Shown one piece after another: positions 23,477 to 36,426 of a DNA stretch of 64,000 nt; the stretch's first letter is position 1, and the number at the start of each line of letters is the position of its first letter. The translations under genes and the position numbers were made by a program. This stretch comes from Cryptomeria japonica (lineage: Eukaryota > Streptophyta > Pinopsida > Cupressales > Cupressaceae). The notes under the pieces were generated by a model. The model had not been told where the DNA came from. It did not search any database and worked only from the letters and a program-made list of their open reading frames with translations. The stretch spans positions 834,074,136 to 834,138,135 of the forward strand of contig NC_081411.1 in NCBI RefSeq assembly GCF_030272615.1, in the 5' to 3' direction.

Positions 23477-24392
23477 ATTTATCCTCACCCACTTGAAACC
23501 TTTAATGGTTTCCCTTAAAGTATTCAAACTTGATGGCTTTAAAGTCTTCAAACTTGATGGCTTCCTTCTATAATCTTCTTAAGACTTTAATGGTTTTCCT
23601 TAAAGTCTTCAAGCCTTTAATGGTTCCCCTCAAAGTCTTCAAGCATTTTAATGCTTTATCTTCCTTTTTCTCATTTAAATAAATTAATATTTATTTGAAT
23701 ATTTATCCAAATACAACTTGCACACATTTATTGAAATAAATGAATTTTTATTTTAATAAAATCCTATTTTCCCTCACCCACCAAATCCACTTGCAAAATC
23801 TAATCCCCTTCTAGATTCTTCTAACCCCTTCCTAATTAGCTTAATCCATCCCCTAATTATTGTCACATTCCTAAGCAAAATGGAGTCACTTCTCAAAGCC
23901 TAAAAGTCTTGGATAACCTTTGAAAGCTTCCAACCTTCAACCACTAAATGGCTCAAAGTCTTTGATAACCATTGAAGGCTTTCAACCTTCAACCACTTAA
24001 TCCCCAAAGTCTCCAATAACCATTAATGGTTACCTCAAACCCTCCCACATGGTTAAAACATTTGTTTTGACTCAACCTCTACCCAACCCAAAGGTCTCAT
24101 CAGGCCATTAATGCTTTGACCATGATTATCTCTTAAACATTTGCACAAAGGTTTATCCTTGGATTAACTCTTAATCCAATGGGTAATCTTAATTTAGACT
24201 TGACCCTTACCTTCTAGATAACCATGAGGTCTTCTCAGGCCTTTAATGCCTCCAACCTCTTCTCTCAACCCAATCCTAGGTTGACACTTGTCACCATTTT
24301 ATTGGTGCCAATTGTGCACATGGATCCCCAACTTTCAAACTTGGCCCTTGATTAAACCATTCAATCTTAACCCTTCATTTCCCCATTTCTTC

Positions 24393-24400
24393 TATAAATA
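24393..24400 (+). promoter_or_regulatory. TATA box of the solo LTR
   Basis: TATAAATA occurs about 1385 bp into the LTR, followed by GAACCC and a leader-like sequence. It could still drive transcription into the right flank. Confidence 0.5.
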
Positions 24401-24816
24401 GAACCCTTCTCCTCAAGCAAAAAAAAGCATTTTAGAGTATTGTTGTTATACTGGCATTAGCATAGAGCTTTTTCATAGCATCACTATCTACTCTTGCATA
24501 GTATTTGCTTATCATATTCAACCATCTTGAATCTCCATATGGCATCCATGGCTAGTGCTAAAAGCTGAGAGCTACACTCATTTGGGACTTGGAGAGGAGA
24601 GAAACAAGGGAGAAGCATCAAAAGGCATCATGGAAGCATCTTAGGGAGGCTCTTCTCCTTTCTTTTATTTTGTTAAACTTCTTTCATGCTTTTTGAAATC
24701 TCTCTTGATATGTTTGGAATGGTTTTTAGTTCTTTGTTTTGTTTTTATGGTTGAAACTAACTTATTAACATTGAACTTTGTTGTTGCCTTGTCCCCATTT
24801 CCATGACATCAGTTTT

Positions 24817-25762
24817 TATTGATTTTGTTGTAGATAATAGATTTATTATTTTGGATTTTTTTGACGAAATGATTTATATAAGCTAGTTAAATAAGAAAAA
24901 TTATTTAATCAATTTAAATTTGATAAAGTGGATCAAGAATTATTTTATGGATTAATTAATGTAGGATGTATTGTTTTAATGAATAGATCTTGTTAGGCAT
25001 TGAGATGGAAGTGATAGTATACAATTAGCATTGGCAATATTTTAGTGTCTACATTTTGTATTTGTTTTTAAGAAATATATTAATTCATGTATATAATGAC
25101 AAATGATACAATCTTATATGAAGTCGAGCTAGTTCTCCTAGAATTTTTATCCATTTATGTACACATATTACTATAGGATTTAGTCCTAACCTATCCATTT
25201 ATGTACACACCCTTATGAATTTTATTTAACCACTTTTTAAATTACACTCTTCTATTCTCCTTCATATATCTAGAAATTTATCACCTAGATTTGACTATTA
25301 CACCATTCTAAGAAAGTTTTTGTGACATTGCAATTGTGAATTTATCTCCTTCCAATTCAATATTCAAAATTAAGCTGTAATTGATTACCCCCATTCACTC
25401 TTGTACCTTAATCCAACTAAAAAACAAATTTAGTTCAATTTGATATTATGCACTATTATTTAAAAATATTCAATGCATTCATTCTAATCATCCACTCAAA
25501 ATATTCAAAAGTGGATCATTCTCAAGTATCAAAGTAATCAACACATTTCTATTTGGTGCAATGAAGAGTAAAGAGTCAATATACTTAATTGTTTTCCTAT
25601 TATTTTCAACTTTGTTCAAAATTTGAAGGTTGATTTAGGATAATTTACCTCCCATTGACTTATAAATATCTCTTAATATATTTTTAATTACTATTGAATT
25701 CATAAAAAAATAGGAAAATTAGAGAAGGTCATTATAAAGTGAAGTATTAGAGTAGAACACCA
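24817..25762. other. AT-rich intergenic DNA, nothing recognised
   Basis: No gene or RNA signal can be supported. Confidence 0.5.
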
Positions 25763-26170
25763 CTAATTTATAGGATGAATCTAGAGCTCAAGAGGAAATA
25801 TATGCTATTGTAAATTTATCCCCTAGTTATGGGAATTTCCTTTGATAGAGAAAAGAACTAGTTTGTAAAACAACTCACTAATTAGGAGGAATTATTTATA
25901 GTTCTAACAACCAACAAATTCTAGAGTCTTGCCCATTTTTTCTTATTTTTTAATTGAAGTGCTACTCTAATTTATAGGATGAATCTAGAGCTCAAGAAGA
26001 AATATATGCTGTTGCAAATTTATCCCCTAGTTATGGGAATTTCCTTTGATAGAGAAAATAACTAGTTTGTAAACTTCTAAACAACTCACTAATTAAGAGG
26101 AATTATTTATAGTTCTAACAACCAACAAATTCTAGAGTCTTGCCCATTTTTCCTTTTTTTTTAATTGAAG
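25763..26170. repeat. 204-bp tandem duplication
   Basis: Copies at 25763-25966 and 25967-about 26170 both begin CTAATTTATAGGATGAATCT. They differ by a few substitutions and one small insertion (TTCTA in the second). Non-coding. Confidence 0.9.
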
Positions 26171-26894
26171 TGCTAAGTATCATCATCCCATTCATTCAAT
26201 TTTTAAAGAAACCGATTCAATTTACTAATTCTCAACTTACAATTATTATATTTAGTTAATATATAGGTTAATTTTTTTCATTTGATTATATTTATTTAAT
26301 TAGCCTAGGTTAACCATTAAGGAAATCTTAACTAGTTCTTTTTCTAGTTTTGGTAAAAAAAATTCATCCTACAAATTCCAACCTTTTTTTTAAGGTTTCA
26401 TAGTATGTTATGATTTTAATGTCTACATTTTTTCATGTTACATCATATTTTAAAATCTATATTTATTTTTATATCCTTCTGCTTCATTGATATTTTTTCT
26501 ATCTAAGGTTTCTATATATTGTTATAATATCTTTTTCACCCACCCTTAGCTACCACATTTGGGTTTTACTTTTAGATCTTATATATACCATTGATATATT
26601 TAAAATTCTAATGTAGAAGTAGCTAGTTTTTTTCCCATGATTTGTTCATACCACCTAGAAGGAGTTCCCTGTTAAGTCTTAGTATCATCCAAATCAATTA
26701 GAATACATTAGATTGTAATGCTCACAAATATGATCATGAGAAGTATGGCCATTATGCTCACATGTGCATAACATACATTTTATAAATGAGTTGGCCACTT
26801 TGGCTAATGTAGAAAATCCTTCACAACTAGTAGATATGTTTCATGGTATATTTAAAAGTAATCTACATGACCCAAAAATTTACAAATGGTTTTA
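26171..26894. other. AT-rich intergenic DNA, nothing recognised
   Basis: No supportable feature. Confidence 0.5.
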
Positions 26895-27190
26895 TTTTTG
26901 GAAATAAGAAACACTTGGACCAAAAATGGACTAGCAAGAAAGGGGCTAGAAGCTTAGTCATAGCTCACATTCTAACAACAATTAGAAGGTCATAGGTTGG
27001 AAACCTAACTAGTCCATGAGTAGTAGTTCAAAATATTATTAAAGCTAGGTTAGGTTAGGAGCCCCAAGAACCTATAATGTGTCTTATAATGGGTGTTGAA
27101 AATAATCTACACTCAAGACAACAATGGAATGGTAAGAAAGGGGGTAAATAGAAGGCCCTAAGTTGGATTCCTAGCTATTTTATCAATATT
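26895..27190 (+). mobile_element. Second copy of the miniature tRNA-like LTR element
   Basis: It has the same order as the 4466-4785 copy. A left repeat with ACACTTGGACCA and GGGGCTAGAAGCTTAGTCATAG is followed by a primer-site remnant (TATTATTAAAGCTAGGTTAGG, 27034-27054). A short middle then leads to a right repeat starting TGTTGAAAATAATC (27093). It is more decayed than the first copy. Finding the same order twice supports a real family. Confidence 0.55.
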
Positions 27191-27742
27191 AGCTTAACAT
27201 TTTCATGCGTAACTAACATCTACTCCCACCTCTACCATAGATCCAACTTCCACCATTTCTCCTTCCACAACCTCTAGTCACCTTCATGTACCAAAACCAC
27301 TAGTGCCACACCTTTAGTACTTACATCCTCCACTTATCATCCACCATATGGCCTATTTATCAAGTGAATTTCTTCTATGATACCTAACATACTTATAGAT
27401 GTACTAACATTCTACATATATTTCATTCATTATTATTAGGTCCCTATTACTACTTTACTTAGCCAAAGGGTAATCCAACAATATTGTGTCCCACTTCCAA
27501 GACATCTTTATTTTTCCCTAAAATCACATATATTTTAGAAAATATAATGATTTAAGCTTTGAGAGGTTTCATTTAAAGGATTTTAATTGGAGAGGGTTAG
27601 ACTATTAAACCCCCTTAGATCAAACCACATTAGATAGAACCCTACTAGTCTTAAATTATACCTACAATGGAGTCTCCTTTGCACCCATCAAATTGTTGAC
27701 ATAAAAACACTTTTGTTTTTATGTTTTGGGTGATCAAATGAA
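27191..27742. other. AT-rich intergenic DNA, nothing recognised
   Basis: Simple A/T-rich sequence up to the target duplication ATGAA (27738-27742) of the copia element. Confidence 0.5.
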
Positions 27743-29266
27743 TGTTGGCATTCCAATAACAATGAGAGATTGTTGGCATTTCAATAAGGATATTGAGAAG
27801 GTTGTTGATGATTATGGATATAACTGATTAAGAATGTTCGCTATCTTAATATTATTATTTTGTCATTGATGTCAATAAATTGATTTTCTAATTCAGTATG
27901 ATGTTGCCATATCTTAAGAAGTATGATTTGATGAGTATAAAGATGTCGGTAAAAGACACAGAAAGAATGTGATGAATAAGGGGAGAAATAAGTTATTCAA
28001 TGGGCAACTATTACCGAGTTGGACAATGATGAGATCATGATGTTTAGATTGTTTTGATATCCTACATATGTTGTTGATTGTAAGGTTAATACTATACTAT
28101 GTTACCAAGCAAAGAACCTAGTCGATAAACCCTAATGAACCTAGTTGGTAAGCCCTAAGGTTATCGCTATCGGTTAATGAAGGCAGAATGTCTATTGAGT
28201 GAAGTTTAGTATTTACCGAGTGACAACTGAGTTATAATAGAATGCATTGAATGAATAAAAGCATTATTTAATGAAGGAAGCTGATGAGCTGGAGTTGATT
28301 AAATGATTGGTAAGCCGTGCATGAAGTTTGTTAAGAATCTATGGCAATGAAAGATCGACAGGAAGATCTACAGCTCAGATTGAACCGCATTACCTTAGCA
28401 CAAGTTCCAAGAAATGTATGCAAGTTCCAAGGCGAGGTAAAACATTTTCAGATCGAAGGATACATTGAACCTGGTCAAGTTTTGAAGATCTGATGGCTAT
28501 GATTGATCATGGGAAATGTGATCAAGGAGATTAAGCGGTTAGCAAATTGTTTATAAATAAGGAACTGTTGATAAACAATGTATGCAGGCAAATGTAAGCA
28601 CAGGGATGCTACATAGTGATTACCGAGCACAGAAGCTTGAAGACTTGTTTTGATATCAGAGTAAGGAGCCCAACAAAGGGACAAGATAAGTCCTATGACT
28701 AGATTGTATTGAGTAAATAAGAATCTGCTTTAGCATTTTTAGATGTGAAGTTGCAGATATATTTTATTACTGTTATTTTGTGAAGTGACAGAAAATCTCT
28801 TAACCGAGTGGACTCAACAGTCTTATTTGTAAAACCCTCTAGCAAGGTGACATTCTGATTGAGTGTTTGAAATCCTTTAACAAGGTCACTTCTAACAAGG
28901 TGAAGATCCTAACAGATCTGAGGTAAATCCCTTAACCGGGTCACATCTAGCAATGTGTTTGTAATCTTTAACAGGATTTGCTTTTAATCAAGCATACTCT
29001 AGAAGAGTATATTTCTTAGTGGGTTTGAAATCCCACAATGGTTTTTCCCTATTTGGGTTTCCACATTAAATCTGGTGTTGAATGTGTTGTGATGTTATCT
29101 GTTTATGAGTTTGCATGTTTTATAGTTTTGGTTACTTATATCTATTAAAGCTACTGAGGTTGAATTTGTTGATTTTATGGAAGTTTAAGTTTGTATGATT
29201 CACTCGCCCCCCCTCTCATCTTATCAGCTTGGCATCTGTACTAAACATTTAGTATCAGCACTATCA
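27743..29266 (+). repeat. 5' LTR of element G
   Basis: Starts TGTTGGCATT and ends CACTATCA. It contains several ACCGAG/ACCGAGT motifs and an R/U5 block CCCACAATGGTTTTTCCC. It is very similar to the 3' LTR at 33811-35310. Confidence 0.95.
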
Positions 29267-29268
29267 AT

Positions 29269-29280
29269 TGGTATCAGAGC
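29269..29280 (+). other. Primer-binding site of element G
   Basis: TGGTATCAGAGC, complementary to the 3' end of initiator tRNA-Met, lies 2 bp after the 5' LTR. This is where minus-strand DNA synthesis is primed. Confidence 0.9.
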
Positions 29281-29330
29281 TTTGGACTCAGGAGAAAAAG
29301 TTTAAAGGTACTTGAGGCAAAGATTCAAAG

Positions 29331-30125
29331 ATGTATAAGAGGGATGCACGGAAGTTGAACAAGTCTAGTTTCTCTACATGGCAGAAAAGGATGAAGCTGC
29401 ACTTATCAGGAGTTGGAGAATATGCTGTATATTATCTGGAGAATGATTTCATCACACTGAGCACCTATCCATTGACAATGGAAGAGATAAAGGCGAAGCA
29501 AAAACATATCCAAGCAATGATTGAAATAACACCTACATTGACCGACTCAAATTTTAATGATCTAGAAGGCTGCAATGATGCCAAAGCAATGTGGGACAAG
29601 CTCATATCTGTGTATGGCGGCGATGAACATGTTCAAAGAGTAAAAGTGGATAGTCTAAGAGGACAACTTGAATCTATGAGGATGAATGAAGGTGAGAACA
29701 TAACCCAGTACAGTACAAGACTAAAGGAAATTGTGAATCAAATCAAAGGAGCAGGAGGAACTATTGAAGAAAAGGATGTAACAAGTAAGTTGTTAAGAAC
29801 CCTTCTACCAGCTTATGCAATCCGAGTCTCTGCAATCAATGAATTGAGGTTTGTACCCAATATGCCAGTCTCTTTGGATGCTACTATTGGTAAGCTACAT
29901 GCATTTGAGTTAAGTAATTTTGATAACAATGGGTCTTCAGTAAATAAAGTTGAATATGCATTTAGTTCTTTCCATCTTGATGAATCTGATGATTACAATG
30001 ATAGAAAGTATAAGTATTCTAAAGGGATCACAGTGGAGCAAGTGAAACATTTTGTAAGAATATGGAGGAAGTACACAAACGGTATGAGGAAATCAGAAAG
30101 CAAGAAGAGTTTGAAGCACTACTAG
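29331..30125 (+). pseudogene. gag (capsid) of element G, frameshifted at its end
   Basis: The frame opens at ATG 29331, shortly after the primer site, and reads a copia gag (UBN2 type) of about 245 meaningful residues (MYKRDARKLNKSSFSTWQ..., with AKAMWDKLISVYGGDEHV and LLRTLLPAYA). Around 30050-30062 a one- or two-base indel moves the continuation into another frame. The zinc knuckle and the rest of the polyprotein are in the following feature. The last residues of this frame (after about 30050) are frameshift noise. Confidence 0.9.
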
Positions 30126-33100
30126 CCAGAAGGTTACTGAGAGGCAAAGGTAAGTATAAAGGAAAACTACCTTTGAAATGTTTCAATTGTGATAAGATAG
30201 GACATATGGCTTCTAACTGTCCTGACAAAGACTCTACTGAAAAGAGAGATTACCGAGATGAGAGACAAAATGATAATCATTTTAGAGGATACCGAGACTT
30301 TAGAAGAAGAGATAGAAAATCATGCCTAATTACCGATGAGGAATCCAATGATGATAAATCAGATGAAACTGATACAGAGGAAGTTGTTTATGTGGCTATC
30401 AAAGATGGATCAGACGAAGAAAGGTATGAAGAAAAAGCTTTACTATCTCATATAAATATTAATGATTCTTGGATCATAGCTAGTGGATGCTCACATCACA
30501 TGATAGGTGATAAACTCAAGTTTGCTAAATTAGAAGATTATGATGGAGGCTATGTAAGATTTGGTAATGATGCACCATGTCTGGTAAAAGGTAAAGGATC
30601 CATAACACTTCTTGACAATGCTAAATGCAATTATGTTTATTGGGTTGAAAGTTTGAAATATAATTTGTTGAGTGTAGCATAGCTAAACAACATAGGTTAT
30701 CGAATAGAATTTCAGAAAGGAATTGTCAAAGTTCATGACAAGCATGGAAAGTTGGCTGCTATCGGGACACAAACAAAAGGTAACACATTTCACCTTGACT
30801 CAACTCAGAATAATTGTCTTTATGTAAAGATAGATGATACCTGGTTATGGCATAAAAGGTTTTGTCATGTAAATTTTGATAATCTGATCAAAATAAGTAA
30901 GAAGCACCGAGTAAGAGGTCTACCGAGTCTTGAGAAACTTGAGAATGCTATATGCCGAGGATGCCAGATGGGTAAGATGACAAGATCAAGCTTTACAAGT
31001 AAGTCCTACACTTCTAAGGGAATTTTAGATCTTGTGCATACTGATCTTGATGGTCCTATGAAAGTTCAGAGTTATTATGGTGATAAATATTTCATATTAT
31101 TTGTGGATGATTACTTAAGAATGATGTCAGTAATGTTTTTAAAAGAAAAGTCAGAAGCTTTTGAAATGTTTAAATGGTACAAGGAAAGAGTTGAAAATGA
31201 AACAGGAAGACAACTGAAATGTCTTAGATCAGATAGAGGAGGAGAGTTTACCTCTGATGAGTTTAACTTATTCTGCAATGATCATGGTATAAAAAGACAA
31301 GTCTTTGCACTGAGAACTCCACAACAAAATGGGATAGCTGAGAGAAGAAATAGATCTATTGTGGATTGTGCCAGAACCCTGATGATTGAAAAGAAAGTGC
31401 CACAAACATTTTGGAGAGAAGCAATAAGCACAACAGTTTACACCCTGAACCGAGTACAACTGAAGAAAGGAACTTTGAAGACACCTTATGAAATATGGTA
31501 TGACAAGAAACCTAATGCAAGTTACTTCAAAATCTTTGGAAGTAGATGCTATGTACATAAAGATGATAGAAATAGAAAGTTTGATCAGAAAAGTGAAGAA
31601 GGAACATTTCTTGGTTATTCTTCTAGAAGCAAAGCATTTAAATGTCTGATCAAATCATCTAACAAAATAATAGAAAGTGCAAATGTGAAAATTGATGAAT
31701 TTGTAGACAGAAATGATGAAGGAAATTCCAAGAAACTAGAAGATTATGAAGAATTTTTCTATGTTCAACCGACAAGTCCTACCAAGAGAGTTACTGAAGA
31801 AAAAGAGGATATCCAGTTACTGAGTGATGAAGAAGATCATACAGAGCCTACCAAGCCTGTATTAGCCAAGTATGTCAGAAGGAATCATGCATCAAGTCAA
31901 ATTATAGGAGATAAGGATGATCCAGTGATGACAAGGAACAAGCTGAGACAGAACACATGTCTGATATCTGAATTTGAACCGAGAATAGTAAAAGAGGCAT
32001 TTAACAGTGAAGATTGGGTAAATGCTATGACAGAAGAGATTGATCAAATCAAGAAGAATGACACATGGACATTGGTCCCAAGACCAAAGGACAAAAATAT
32101 AATCGGTACAAAGTGTATTTTTAGAAACAAGCTAAATGAAAAAGGTGAGACCTTTGCACCTGTGGCAAGACTTGAAGGAGTAAGAACATTGTTGGCATAT
32201 GTTGCTTTCAAAAATTTCAAGGTATATCAAATGGATGTCAAATCTGCATTTATGAATGGTATATTAGAAGAAGAAGTTTTTATTGAACAACCTGAAGGAT
32301 TTGTTGAAGGAAAGAATAATGATCAGGTATGTAAATTGAACAAAGTATTATATGGTTTGAAACAAGCACCTAGAGCATGGTATGAGAGATTGCACTCTTA
32401 TTTGATCAAGATTGGTTTTATAAGAACAAGTGAAAACAACAATATGTACATGAAGAATGATGAAGACAATGGAATACTAATCTCAACCATATTTGTTGAT
32501 GATATTATCTTTTGTGGAAATGACTCTTTATGCAAGAATTTTGGAAATGAAATGAGAAAAGAATTTGAGATGTCACTAATTGGTGAGATAAAGTATTTTA
32601 TAGGTTTATAGATACTGCAAATGAAAGATGAGATTTTCATTACTCAATCCAAGTACATAAAGGAAATCTTGAAGAAATTTGGAATGGAGGATTCAAAACC
32701 AGTAAGCACTCCTATGGCTACCAACTGTAAATTATCAAAGAATGATGAATCTGCATCTATTGATGAGACACTTTACCAATCTATGATTGGAAAGTTACAA
32801 TATGTTGTTCACAGTAGGTCAGATATAGCACATGCAGTAGGTATAGTTGCAAGATTCTCTGCAGATCCCAAGGAAACACACATGACAACAATCAAAAGAA
32901 TTTTCAGATACTTGAAAGGCAGTAAAGATTATGGCTTAGTATATCGAAAAGGAAATGTCTTTGATTTAAAAGTTTATACTGATGCTGATTGGGTAGGGAA
33001 CATTGATGACAGGAAAAGCACAAGTGGAGGAGCTTTCTTTTTAGGAGAAAGACTAGTGAGTTGGCTTAGCAAGAAACAAGGATGTGTTTCACAGTCAACA

Positions 33101-33415
33101 GTAAAAGCTGAATATATTGCTGCAACATTGAATTGCACTAATATAGCATGGATCAAACAACTGTTGGAAGACATAAATGAGAAAGTTACCGAGCCAGTAA
33201 CTATATTCTGTGATAATACTAGTGCCATTAACATTTCAAAGAATCTTGTAATGCACTCTAAGACAAAGTACATCTCTATCAAATATCATTATCTTAGAGA
33301 AGAAGTTCAAGAGAAGAAAGTGGTGTTGGAGTATGTTAGCACAAAGGAACAAATAGCAGATATCTTCACCAAACCACTACCAAGGGACACTTTTGAGTAT
33401 CTCAGAAGCAAGTGA
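30062..33415 (+). pseudogene. Zinc knuckle-protease-integrase-RT-RNase H polyprotein of element G, disabled
   Basis: One frame runs from the gag tail to TGA 33413-33415. Domains in order: CCHC knuckle (CFNCDKIGHMASNC); protease, where the usual DSG is ASG (IIASGCSHHM), so the catalytic Asp is lost; pre-integrase zinc site (WHKRFCH, CRGCQMGK); integrase with HTDLDGP, RSDRGGEF and GIAERRNRS, keeping the D, D, E positions; reverse transcriptase with QMDVKSAFMNG and FVDD; RNase H with TDADW and STVKAEYIAA, where one Glu of the usual AEAEY is Lys. In-frame TAG codons at 30680-30682 (within LLSVA-L) and 32609-32611 (within FIGL-I) sit where copia proteins have Gln. An in-frame deletion near 32149 removes roughly 23 residues between NEKGE and TFAPVA of the reverse transcriptase. 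The product would be inactive. Confidence 0.93.
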
Positions 33416-33810
33416 GGGGTCCTACCCCTATCCTCTACTCACTGACAGAGTTCGGTGAAAGCATCAATTCGATGACTCTACATAATATCTTTTAGGAGTT
33501 GATGCTGATTTACACACTTTAAGAGATTTTCTAAAGGTGTACAGAAACCAATTACAGAATAGGAATTGAAGACAAAATGCTCTGACCGAGACTGAGTAGA
33601 TACATAACAACAAGGAATTCATTTCTCAGCAGAAGAAATTATGTTTTAGTTCTTTTACTTTTTGGCATTGTTGTCAAAGGGGGAGAAGACTAATGCATGT
33701 GGGAGAAGACTGATGACAGGGGGAGAGCATTTCAGAATCTCATAGCAATCTGAATCTGAATCAATGAGGTTAAATCAATTGGTTTTGCCATTAATGCCAA
33801 AGGGAGAGAT
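33416..33810 (+). other. 3' untranslated region of element G with repeated polypurine tracts
   Basis: Purine tracts occur at 33675-33690 (CAAAGGGGGAGAAGAC), 33699-33710, 33715-33728 (GACAGGGGGAGAGC) and directly before the 3' LTR at 33797-33810 (CAAAGGGAGAGAT). The last is the canonical plus-strand primer; the others look like extra or ancestral copies. Confidence 0.75.
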
Positions 33811-35310
33811 TGTTGGCATTCCAATAACAATGAAAGATTGTTGGCATTTCAATAAGGATATTGAGAAGGTTGTTGATGATTATGGATATAACTGATTAAG
33901 GATGTTCACTGTCTTAATATTATTATTTTGTCATTGATGTCAAGAAATTGATTTTCTAATTCAGTATGATGTTGCCATATCTTAAGAAGTATGATTTGAT
34001 GAGTATAAAGATGTCAGTAAAAGACACAGAAAGAATGTGATGAATAAGGGGAGAAATAAGTTATTCAATGGGCAACTATTACCGAGTTGGACAATGATGA
34101 GATCATGATGTTTAGATTGTTTTGATATCCTACATATGTTGTTGATTGTAAGGTTAATACTATACTATGTTACTGAGCAAAGAACCTAGTTGGTAAACCC
34201 TAAGGTTATCACCATCGGTTAATGAAGGCGGAATTTCTACCGAGTGAAGTTTAGTATTTACCGAGTGACAACCGAGCTGTAATAGAATGCATTGAATGAA
34301 TAAAAGCATTATTTAATTAAGGAAGCTGATGAGCTGGAGTTGATTAAATGATTGGTAAGATGTGCATGAAGTTTGTTAAGAATCTATGGCAATGAAAGAT
34401 CGACAGGAAGATCTACAGCTCAGATTGAACTGCATTACCTTAGCACAAGTTCCAAGAAATGTATGCAAGTTCCAAGGCAAGGTAAAAAATTTTCAAATCA
34501 AAGGATACATTAAGCTTGGTCAAGTTTTGAAGATCTGATGGCTATGATTGATCATGGGAAATGTGATCAAGGAGATTAATCGGTTAGCAAATTGTTTATA
34601 AATAAGGAACTGTTGATAAACAATGTATGCGTGCAAATGTAAGCACAAGGATGCTACATAGTGATTACCGAGCGTAGAAGCTTGAAGACTTGTTTTGATA
34701 ACAGAGTAAGGAGCCCAGTAGAGGGACAAGATAAGTCCTATGACTATATTGTATTGAGTAAATAAGAATTTGCTTTAGCATTTTTAGATGCGAAGTTGCA
34801 GATATATTTTATTACTGTTATTTTGTGAAGTGACAGAAAATCTCTTAACCGAGTGGACTTAACAGTCTTATTTGTAAAACTCTCTAGCAAGGTGACATTC
34901 TGATTGAGTGTTTGAAATCCTTTAACAAGGTCACTTCTAACAAGGTGAAGATCCTAACAGATATGAGGTAAATCCCTTAACCGGGTCACATCTAGCAATG
35001 TGTTTGTAATCTTTAACAGGATTTTCTTTTAACTGAGCATACTCTAGAAGAGTATATTTCTTAGTGGGTCTAAAATCCCATAGTGGTTTTTCCCTATTTG
35101 GGTTTCCACATTAAATCTGGTGTTGAATGTGTTGTGATGTTATCTGTTTATGAGTTTGCATGTTTTATAGTTTTGGTTACTTATATCTGTTAAAGCTACC
35201 GAGGTTGAATCTGTTGATTTTATGGAGGTTTACGTTTGTATGATTCACCCCCCCCCCTCCCATCTTATCAGCTTGGCATATGTACTAAACATTTAGTATC
35301 AGAACTATCA
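33811..35310 (+). repeat. 3' LTR of element G
   Basis: Starts TGTTGGCATT, ends AACTATCA, and is followed by the ATGAA target duplication. It lacks a 24-bp segment present in the 5' LTR. Confidence 0.95.
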
Positions 35311-35411
35311 ATGAATTCATTTAGAAAGTTAGGTTCTTGTAATCATCTAGCCCTTATTATATGATTTTTTACAATTATAACTTTAAATATATTTATTTGA
35401 TTATTATATTT

Positions 35412-36235
35412 GATGTAGGAGCATCACTAGTCTATGAGCAATCTTGCATCGACCAAAAATATTTCCTTTCAGTTTAGTTCTTGTCCAGTTCAGTGTACAA
35501 TTTTTTGTGTTCCTACCGGTAGGTGCTGGTCATTGCTTGCTTTTAATTACAGATCCTATTTTTGGTCTCCAGGCTAGTTCATGTGCTTAATTCCAAATTT
35601 TTTAGTCCATTTGGATTCTTTTCCGGCTAGTTATCGCTCCCGGTTTGACTATTTCTGGGTTCCGAGATAGTTCTTGTGCTTATCGATTGGTTTTCCTTCT
35701 TTTTTGGAGCGATTTATTGGCATATGGATCTATTTGGGGTCTTGTCCAATGTTATTTGGCATGTGGCTGACCTTCCTGTTGATCCACACTTCTTGGTTGT
35801 TATTTTTTGGAATAATTTCTTTCATTCTTAGGGCTGACCTAGTTACATGTTTCATTTTCTTGCATTGGTAAATGTAATCTTTTGTGGTTGACCCAGATAT
35901 GTTCCAGAGGGTATGTATAGGATATTATGTAATCATTTATAGGAGAGAAGAAGCATAAATCAGAATAAGGATTTAGATTTGTGATTAGTGACCCGGTTGA
36001 TTCTGAGGGTTTCGAATGGATTGTATCTGGCTTGTAGCCTGCATGTAATCGGTTGACTACTGGATGTTCTATGATGATTGTATGATGATAACCGGTTGGT
36101 TTCCAAGGGTTTTAAGACAATAATATGATCTATTTCTATAATCTTGCTATGTTTTCTTGTTGCTTTCATTGTGTTACTCTTGCTGCATAAGCTGGTCAGT
36201 TCTCTTTTGAGGGTTTACCAGTTATGGCTGCATCA
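35412..36235 (+). repeat. 5' LTR of element I
   Basis: Starts TGATGTAGGAGC and ends GGCTGCATCA, then AT and the primer site. It matches the 3' LTR over its whole length with scattered substitutions and small indels. Confidence 0.9.
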
Positions 36236-36426
36236 ATTGGTATCAGAGTTGGTTATGAACCGGTTGGTGGAAGAGTTGTTTGCAAACCTTGAGGCATTCC
36301 TTTGGGTGGATAGATCGCCGATTGAAGGCAGGCTGCATGTGTGTTCAATAGATCATTAAGTGAGAGGCAATTGAAATCGGTAGTTAGATCGCTGAGTTGA
36401 GGTAGTTCACTAGAGTGGAAGAGGAG

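Larger units (their letters stand above)
23008..24811 (+). repeat. Solo LTR, 1804 bp, with target-site duplication
   Basis: The LTR starts TGTAGTCAC and ends ATGACATCA. It is flanked by a perfect 5-bp duplication, GTTTT (23003-23007 and 24812-24816). A TATA box (TATAAATA, 24393-24400) separates a long AT-rich U3 from R/U5. There is no internal coding region, primer site or polypurine tract, so it is a solo LTR left by recombination. The family was not identified. Confidence 0.8.
27743..35310 (+). mobile_element. Element G: Ty1/copia LTR retrotransposon, nearly full length
   Basis: The 7568-bp element has a 5' LTR 27743-29266 (1524 bp), primer site 29269-29280, gag, pol, a polypurine tract and a 3' LTR 33811-35310 (1500 bp). 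The length difference is mostly a 24-bp indel near 28130. It is flanked by a perfect 5-bp duplication ATGAA (27738-27742 and 35311-35315). Domain order protease, integrase, reverse transcriptase, RNase H identifies copia; I did not assign a lineage. The coding region is damaged (see gag and pol), so it cannot encode a working set of proteins, although its LTRs and priming signals are intact. Confidence 0.95.

Noticed and set aside
23000-24820. CRISPR-like or bacterial repeats
   Set aside because: The repeated words are tandem duplications in a plant LTR; nothing prokaryotic is present in the window.
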